From contig CAYSEU010000041.1 of assembly GCA_964430365.1 (NCBI GenBank), forward strand, positions 1 through 6,872: 6,872 nucleotides of DNA, read 5' to 3'. Positions 1 to 4,378 of the stretch are shown here, one piece after another; positions within the stretch are counted from its first letter, which is position 1, and the number at the start of each line of letters is the position of its first letter. The notes beneath the pieces were generated by a model. The model did not search any database and had not been told where the DNA came from. It saw only the letters and a list, made by a program, of their open reading frames with translations. This DNA comes from JAVEVH01 sp964430365 (lineage in GTDB: Bacteria > Patescibacteriota > Dojkabacteria > SC72). The position numbers and the translations under genes are program-made.

Positions 1-60
1 AGTCAGCTTAGAAAGACAAAATCTAACGAGGAATTCCTCGCAACACTACACGAGGCCTAA
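1..60 (+). CDS. C-terminal end of an upstream gene (partial)
   Basis: Frame 1 is open from the window edge and ends in TAA at 58-60, giving 19 residues that read SQLRKTKSNEEFLATLHEA. The polar, helix-forming composition is plausible for a protein C-terminus, and the stop lies only 4 bp before the next promoter-like element, which fits a normal gene boundary. The fragment is too short to name a family. Frame 2 is also open here, to about 137, but it would overlap the start of the peptidase gene, so frame 1 is preferred. That this is coding at all is an inference. Confidence 0.45.
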   Translation, partial: SQLRKTKSNEEFLATLHEA

Positions 61-63
61 TTT

Positions 64-72
64 TGGTATAAT
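64..72 (+). promoter_or_regulatory. Extended -10 promoter of the M23 peptidase gene
   Basis: TGGTATAAT is a perfect TGn-TATAAT extended -10 element. No good -35 box is present 16-18 bp upstream, as is often the case when an extended -10 is present. Transcription would begin near position 79, about 8 nt before the ATG at 87, so the mRNA would be nearly leaderless. The start site is inferred. Confidence 0.6.
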
Positions 73-86
73 GTGTAGTATTTCAA

Positions 87-1442
87 ATGGAAAGAAAAGA
101 TTCGCAACACAACATATCGGGTTTAAGCTTTAGGGACCTTTCTATAGATTCAGAGGAATCTAATCAAGAGGGAGATTTTATATTCTTAGATACTGATATT
201 TCAAATGATGCTGATTTAAGTAGAGCAAGAAAAGTATTCCAATTTATTACAAATAGATTTAATCCTAGAAAGGGGTTTTTAGCATTCTTAATAGACTTTA
301 TCGAATACAATCTATCTAGATTAAGGATAGTGTGGGTATTAACCTCTGTACTTTTTGATATATTCTTTAAGAGTTTTGAGTCTGTTAAAAACCGTATTGT
401 AAGAAGGATGTTCTGGGGTAGGGGATCTTTTCTTAAGTATGTTATACAGATTGCTAGTATTGTTATAGCTTTTATCTTAAGTATTTCATATATATATAGA
501 ACACCAACTATAATAAATGCTAATGAAGAAGAGTTAGACTATATATCTGTTGCAGAGAGTGATTTACTTGCTATGAATGCTACTCTTAATACCGCTATTC
601 CAAAGGATAGGGAGAGGAGAGGTACCGATACATATATCGTTATGAATGGTGATACACTCAGCACTATAGCTAGTAAATATAATATATCTGTCGCTACAAT
701 TAAATGGGCTAACAGTTTAGGTTCTGATTTAGTAAAACCTGGACAGGAGTTAGAGATTCCTCCTGCAGATGGTGTATTAATTAAGGTAAAGAGTGGTGAT
801 ACACTAGCATCTTTAGCTAAGAAGTATGCTGGTAATGAACAATCTATTGCTGACTTTAACTGGTTAGATTATCCATTTACATTAGTAGCAGGACAGGAGC
901 TATTTATTCCAGATGGTAGAATGCCAGAGGCTCCAAAGCCTGTATATGCAGGTACACCTCAGTCATATACATCTGGTTCAAGTAATCCAACTAAATATAC
1001 AACTTCATACGTAGATCCTAATGTAGGAAGATTCTTGGGATGGCCTGTTGCTGGTACTACAGCAAGAATATCTCAATATTACAGAGGTACGTTACACAGG
1101 GGTGTAGATATTGCTGATAGGAATTTGCCAAATCTTAAAGCTGCTGCTGGTGGTACCATTATCTTTGCTGGTTGTGCAGGCTACTGTCCTCCTTTAGGCT
1201 CTACATATGGTGGTTCGGGGTATGCATGGTCTATTCAAATTGATCATGGGAATGGATATACAACGTGGTATGCTCACTTAAAGAATATCTATGTAAGAAC
1301 TGGTCAGAAGGTAAGTAAGGGTCAAGCTATTGGTCAGATGGGTTCTACTGGTAGATCTACTGGTCCTCATGTACACTTCGAGTTAAGAAGGGGTGTAGCA
1401 TATGGTACTCAAATTAACCCTATGCTATATACCAGTTGGTAA
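87..1442 (+). CDS. Membrane-anchored LysM-LysM-M23 family metallopeptidase (peptidoglycan endopeptidase)
   Basis: This 451-residue protein is a predicted zinc endopeptidase that cuts peptide cross-links of peptidoglycan outside the membrane. Residues 1-117 are charged and probably cytoplasmic, with a hydrophobic or amphipathic stretch around 80-95. A transmembrane helix follows at about 118-136, giving an N-in/C-out anchor rather than a cleavable signal. Two LysM domains (about 182-225 and 231-275, each with a GDTL motif and a GQEL..IP end) should bind glycan. A Tyr/Ser/Pro-rich linker (about 278-312) joins them to the M23 domain (about 318-449). Expected zinc ligands are H337 and D341 (HRGVD) and H430 (HVH); H397 (YAHL) and H428 are the catalytic histidines, so the enzyme looks active. 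C363 and C367 lie in an insertion within the domain. The ATG at 87 has no Shine-Dalgarno sequence and no in-frame upstream ATG. Family assignment is firm; its biological role (growth, division or action on neighbouring cells) is inference. Confidence 0.93.
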   Translation: MERKDSQHNISGLSFRDLSIDSEESNQEGDFIFLDTDISNDADLSRARKVFQFITNRFNPRKGFLAFLIDFIEYNLSRLRIVWVLTSVLFDIFFKSFESVKNRIVRRMFWGRGSFLKYVIQIASIVIAFILSISYIYRTPTIINANEEELDYISVAESDLLAMNATLNTAIPKDRERRGTDTYIVMNGDTLSTIASKYNISVATIKWANSLGSDLVKPGQELEIPPADGVLIKVKSGDTLASLAKKYAGNEQSIADFNWLDYPFTLVAGQELFIPDGRMPEAPKPVYAGTPQSYTSGSSNPTKYTTSYVDPNVGRFLGWPVAGTTARISQYYRGTLHRGVDIADRNLPNLKAAAGGTIIFAGCAGYCPPLGSTYGGSGYAWSIQIDHGNGYTTWYAHLKNIYVRTGQKVSKGQAIGQMGSTGRSTGPHVHFELRRGVAYGTQINPMLYTSW

Positions 1443-1483
1443 TCCAGCTAACCTATATTGTGCAAGACTTCTATGTTTTAATG

Positions 1484-1489
1484 TATAAT
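1484..1489 (+). promoter_or_regulatory. Probable -10 box of the tRNA-Ala pair
   Basis: A perfect TATAAT lies 9 bp before the mature 5' end of tRNA-Ala(CGC). The upstream -35 region is weak: TTGTGC at 1458-1463 would need a 20-bp spacer. Transcription would start near 1496, leaving only a few leader nucleotides. The two tRNAs are 40 bp apart and could be one transcript. Confidence 0.5.
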
Positions 1490-1498
1490 GGTGAAGTA

Positions 1499-1571
1499 GG
1501 GCTCATAGTTTAGTTGGGAGAACATCGCATTCGCATTGCGAAGGTCGCCGGTTCAACTCCGGCTGAGTCCA
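1499..1571 (+). tRNA. tRNA-Ala, anticodon CGC (reads GCG)
   Basis: A full cloverleaf can be drawn by hand. The acceptor stem is 1499-1505 with 1564-1570, including G1501:T1568, which is the G3:U70 pair that AlaRS recognises. The D stem is GTTT/GAAC with GGG in its loop. The anticodon stem TCGCA/TGCGA holds loop TTCGCAT with anticodon CGC at 1532-1534. The variable region is 5 nt, and the T stem GCCGG/CCGGC carries loop TTCAACT. The discriminator base is A1571. The bases that follow are TCC, so the CCA end is not encoded and must be added by a nucleotidyltransferase. Anticodon and identity pair agree, so the assignment is strong. Confidence 0.95.
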
Positions 1572-1611
1572 TCCCGCTAGCCTAGAGAGGTTCAGACTAT
1601 AAGTTAGCTGG

Positions 1612-1685
1612 GGGCCTGTAGCTCAGTTGGCTAGAGCACATCGCTGGCAGCGATGGGGTCAGGGGTTCGAACCCCCTCAGGTCCA
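1612..1685 (+). tRNA. tRNA-Ala, anticodon GGC (reads GCC/GCU)
   Basis: A full cloverleaf is visible. The acceptor stem is 1612-1618 with 1678-1684, again with a G:T third pair (G1614:T1682, the G3:U70 alanine signal). The D stem is GCTC/GAGC. The anticodon stem CATCG/CGATG holds loop CTGGCAG with anticodon GGC at 1646-1648. The T stem AGGGG/CCCCT carries loop TTCGAAC. The discriminator is A1685 and CCA is not encoded, since TTTTG follows. It lies 40 bp after the other alanine tRNA. A TATAAG at 1598-1603 could act as its own -10, but co-transcription is equally possible. Confidence 0.96.
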
Positions 1686-1766
1686 TTTTGATTACATATG
1701 TACATCAGAAGGTTAGGGGATTTGAATACTTTTCACAGTTATGTAAAACGGCTTAATAGAGGGAAC

Positions 1767-1795
1767 TTTCCAAATTGATATATTTAAAGTAAAAT
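1767..1795 (+). promoter_or_regulatory. Possible weak promoter of leuS
   Basis: The 142-bp AT-rich spacer 1686-1827 contains TTTCCA (1767-1772, 4 of 6 matches to a -35), a 17-bp spacer and TAAAAT (1790-1795, 5 of 6 to a -10), which would start transcription near 1802. Given the AT-richness, this is only a candidate. The rest of the spacer shows two palindromes and an 8-bp inverted repeat but no T-box or terminator. Confidence 0.3.
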
Positions 1796-1812
1796 ATTAC
1801 ACATAACTAATA

Positions 1813-1824
1813 TACATATATGTA
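1813..1824. repeat. 12-bp palindrome just before the leuS start
   Basis: TACATATATGTA is a perfect palindrome ending 3 bp before the leuS ATG. A shorter relative, TACATATGTA, lies at 1693-1702, just after the tRNA pair. The palindrome contains an out-of-frame ATG followed at once by TAG (1820-1825). It could be a protein-binding dyad, but AT-rich palindromes also arise by chance. Confidence 0.4.
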
Positions 1825-1827
1825 GGT

Positions 1828-4263
1828 ATGAGTAAGGAGTATAATCCAAAAGAGTTTGAGGAGAAATGGCAAGAAAGATGGTTTAAAGATCTTGCGTATG
1901 AGGGTAAGGATTTAGATAGTAGGCCTAAGTATTACCTCTTGGTAGAGTTTCCATATCCTTCTGGTCCTGGTACGCATATTGGTCATGCTAGAAACTACTC
2001 TATGATGGATGCTGTTGCTAGGCTTCGAAGAATGATGGGTTACAATGTATTGTTTCCAATTGGTTGGGATGCTTTTGGTTTACCTACAGAAAACTACGCT
2101 ATTAAAGTAAAGAGGCCTCCTCAGGATATTACTACTGAAAATATTGATAATTTTAGAAAGCAGCTTAAGAGTTTAGGTATTTCATTTGATTGGAGTAGGG
2201 AGATTAATACCTCTGATCCTTCATATTACAAATGGACTCAGTGGATTTTCTTAAAACTTTTTGAGAAAGGGCTAGCGTATAAGTCCGAATTGCCAATCAA
2301 CTGGTGTCCGAAATGCAAGGTAGGATGTGCAAATGAGGAAGTAATTAACTCAGTGCATGAAAGATGTGGTACCAAGGTAGAGAGTAGGAATATTAGTCAG
2401 TGGGTACTAAAGATAACGGAGTATGCAGATAGATTAGATGATGATTTAGATATGGTAAATTTTCCTGACTCTGTGAAGGCTTTACAAAGGAATTGGATAG
2501 GTAGAAAGAGTTGGTATGATATCAATTATAAAGTAGAGAATAGTGATACTGTAATTACTATTTCTACCACCAGACCTGATACTCAGTTTGGATCCACATT
2601 CGTAGTTATCGCACCTGATAATGAGATTTTAGAGGGTTTAATGAATAGTATGCCTAAGGAGAATCAGGAAGAGGTAAAAAGATATATATTAGAGTGTAAG
2701 CAAAAGAGTGAAGAAGAGAGAGTAGGTGTTGATAGTGAGAAGAGTGGTGTGTTTACTGGTATATATTGTAAAAATAGCATTACCGACCAGAGATTGCCAA
2801 TATGGGTCGCAGACTTCGTATTAACAAGCGTTGGCACAGGTGCGGTAGTGGGAGTTCCCGCTCATGATCAAAGAGATTTCGAATTTGCATCTAAGTATGG
2901 TATTCCAGTAATTAGGGTAATAGAGAGCAAGAATGGAAATAGGTCGGAGATTTCTAAGGTAGAAGATGTCTATGAAGATGAGGGTAGGGTCTTTAATTCG
3001 GGGTTTTTAGACGGTCTTAGCAGTCAGGAGGCGAGAGTGAAGGTTGGGAAACTCCTTAAAAAGAATAAGATTGGAGATGTAGTTACTAGATATCACTTAC
3101 ATGATTGGATATTTTCTAGGCAGCATTACTGGGGCGAACCTATCCCTATAGTGCATTGTCCTAAGTGTGGTATGGTACCTATACCTGAGAGTGAACTTCC
3201 AGTTGTTCTTCCAAAAGTAGATAGTTATGAACCAACTCAAACAGGAGAATCACCTCTTGCTCAGATTACGGAATGGGTAAATACTAAATGTCCGAAATGT
3301 GGGGGTTTAGCTAAACGAGAAACTGATACTATGCCTAACTGGGCAGGCTCTAGTTGGTACTACTTAAGATACTGTGATCCTAAGAATGATAGCGAATTTG
3401 TAAGTAAAAAGTTAAGTGATTATTGGATGCAAGTAGACCACTATGAGGGTGGTGAAGAGCATATTACACTTCATTTGTTGTACTCTAGATTTTGGCATAA
3501 GTTTTTGTATGATTTAGGACTTGTAAGAGACCCAGAGCCATATAAAGCTAGATCTATTCATGGGATAGTGTTGGGAGAGGGTGGTGTTAAGATGTCTAAG
3601 TCACTTGGTAATGTAATTGGTCCTGATGATTTAGTAAAGCAGTACGGTGTAGATGTTTCTAGAGGTTACCTTATGTTCATGGGTCCATATGATGGGAATG
3701 TAGAGTGGAGTACTCGTACTATACAGGGAGTTAAGAGGTTTGTATCTAAATACTATACCTTCCTAAATGATTCTTATGAGAAAAAAGTACCTGAGAGTAC
3801 TCATGAAGTTAAAGTAGGGGTAGAAAGGTTGTTAGAGAGGGTAGAAAACAATATCATAGACTTCAAATTTAATACCGCTATTGCTGCTTTAATGGAGTTT
3901 TATAATAGTTTTTCAAAATTTAGCTTTGATATTAAAGACCTAGAGAAAATTATTTTGATATCAGCGCCCATATTCCCTCATATTGCTGAGGAAATATGGT
4001 CAACAACTATGGGGAAGAGCTATTCGGTGCATAATCAAAAATGGCCTAAGATAGATAAAAGTTTGTTAGTCGAAGATAATATTGAGATACCCGTTCAAAT
4101 TAATGGAAAAGTAAGGGGTACTGTCATTATTCCTAAAAGTAGTACCCAAGAACAAGTACAAGAATTAGTCCTTAAATCGGATACTCTAGGACGTCACTTA
4201 TCTGGTATATATATAGAGAAGTTTATCTATGTTCCCCAAAGGATAGTTAGTATCATTTTGTAG
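1828..4263 (+). CDS. leuS: Leucyl-tRNA synthetase
   Basis: This cytoplasmic class I synthetase joins leucine to tRNA-Leu using ATP. At 811 residues it is slightly shorter than E. coli LeuRS (860) but has all parts. The HIGH motif is at 50-53 and GWDAFGLP follows at 79-86. A Cys cluster is at C160/C163/C167/C180. The CP1 editing domain spans about 225-425, with the threonine-rich TTRPDT at 247-252 and the editing aspartate D347 in GVPAHDQRD, so hydrolysis of mischarged tRNA should be intact. A second Cys set, C444/C447 and C488/C491 (two CPKC motifs), suggests a zinc-binding insertion. KMSKS is at 588-592, the anticodon-binding helical domain at about 630-745, and the C-terminal domain (VQINGKVRG at 756-764) is complete. 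Start: ATG at 1828 begins the conserved N-terminus (YNPKEFEEKWQERW); there is no clear Shine-Dalgarno sequence, only GTAGG ending 1 nt before the ATG. The stop is TAG. No T-box leader is visible. Assignment is firm. Confidence 0.98.
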   Translation: MSKEYNPKEFEEKWQERWFKDLAYEGKDLDSRPKYYLLVEFPYPSGPGTHIGHARNYSMMDAVARLRRMMGYNVLFPIGWDAFGLPTENYAIKVKRPPQDITTENIDNFRKQLKSLGISFDWSREINTSDPSYYKWTQWIFLKLFEKGLAYKSELPINWCPKCKVGCANEEVINSVHERCGTKVESRNISQWVLKITEYADRLDDDLDMVNFPDSVKALQRNWIGRKSWYDINYKVENSDTVITISTTRPDTQFGSTFVVIAPDNEILEGLMNSMPKENQEEVKRYILECKQKSEEERVGVDSEKSGVFTGIYCKNSITDQRLPIWVADFVLTSVGTGAVVGVPAHDQRDFEFASKYGIPVIRVIESKNGNRSEISKVEDVYEDEGRVFNSGFLDGLSSQEARVKVGKLLKKNKIGDVVTRYHLHDWIFSRQHYWGEPIPIVHCPKCGMVPIPESELPVVLPKVDSYEPTQTGESPLAQITEWVNTKCPKCGGLAKRETDTMPNWAGSSWYYLRYCDPKNDSEFVSKKLSDYWMQVDHYEGGEEHITLHLLYSRFWHKFLYDLGLVRDPEPYKARSIHGIVLGEGGVKMSKSLGNVIGPDDLVKQYGVDVSRGYLMFMGPYDGNVEWSTRTIQGVKRFVSKYYTFLNDSYEKKVPESTHEVKVGVERLLERVENNIIDFKFNTAIAALMEFYNSFSKFSFDIKDLEKIILISAPIFPHIAEEIWSTTMGKSYSVHNQKWPKIDKSLLVEDNIEIPVQINGKVRGTVIIPKSSTQEQVQELVLKSDTLGRHLSGIYIEKFIYVPQRIVSIIL

Positions 4264-4275
4264 GGTGTAAATATA

Positions 4276-4291
4276 GTCAAAAAGCTTTGAC
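4276..4291. promoter_or_regulatory. Operator-like inverted repeat over the -35 box
   Basis: GTCAAA (4276-4281) and TTTGAC (4286-4291) form a perfect 6-bp inverted repeat with a 4-bp centre. The right half overlaps the TTGACA -35 box of the surface-protein promoter. The position would suit a repressor or activator site. It could alternatively be a weak hairpin in the leuS 3' end, 13 bp after its stop, although it is GC-poor with no T run. Confidence 0.35.
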
Positions 4292-4315
4292 AAACGTATA
4301 CATTTCTACTATTAT
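4287..4315 (+). promoter_or_regulatory. Strong sigma-70-type promoter of the surface-protein gene
   Basis: A perfect -35 box TTGACA (4287-4292), a 17-bp spacer and TATTAT (4310-4315, 5 of 6) make a near-consensus promoter, the best in the window. Transcription should begin near 4322, giving a leader of about 57 nt. This indicates that the surface-protein gene is transcribed independently of leuS. Confidence 0.8.
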
Positions 4316-4319
4316 TTTA

Positions 4320-4375
4320 TCACAGACCCAATAGCTCGAAAACACTGTCATATTAAAGAAAAGAAAGGTCTGTGA
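4320..4375 (+). promoter_or_regulatory. 5'-UTR stem-loop next to the ribosome binding site
   Basis: TCACAGACC (4320-4328) and GGTCTGTGA (4367-4375) are perfect reverse complements, 9 bp with a 38-nt loop. The predicted transcription start falls at the left arm, so the mRNA 5' end itself would be base-paired. The purine-rich stretch AAAGG (4364-4368), 10 nt before the ATG at 4379, is the likely Shine-Dalgarno sequence and its last two bases lie in the stem. The stem may stabilise the mRNA or modulate initiation. Both roles are inferred. Confidence 0.55.
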
Positions 4376-4378
4376 AAT

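Larger units (their letters stand above)
1444..1611. repeat. 9-bp inverted repeat flanking tRNA-Ala(CGC)
   Basis: CCAGCTAAC at 1444-1452 is the exact reverse complement of GTTAGCTGG at 1603-1611. The left arm starts 2 bp after the peptidase stop codon; the right arm ends directly before the first base of tRNA-Ala(GGC). Together they enclose the tRNA-Ala(CGC) gene. In a read-through transcript the arms could pair and hold the first tRNA as a closed domain. Function is unknown. Confidence 0.5.

Noticed and set aside
87..1442. UGA recoded as glycine (Gracilibacteria-type code)
   Set aside because: All genes seen read through without in-frame TGA and end in TAA or TAG; conserved glycines use GGN codons.
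1499..1685. tRNA-anchored integration site (att) or genomic island
   Set aside because: No integrase gene and no repeated tRNA 3' end are present; the downstream neighbour is a housekeeping synthetase gene.
1686..1700. Rho-independent terminator after the tRNA pair
   Set aside because: Only a four-base T run (1686-1689) follows the tRNA and no separate GC-rich hairpin precedes it apart from the tRNA itself.
1686..1827. T-box riboswitch ahead of leuS
   Set aside because: The spacer lacks the T-box core (AGGGTGGNACCGCG-like) and has no terminator/antiterminator pair.
4264..4320. Rho-independent terminator after leuS
   Set aside because: The only dyad (GTCAAA/TTTGAC) is GC-poor and not followed by a T run; its overlap with the -35 box makes a regulatory reading better.
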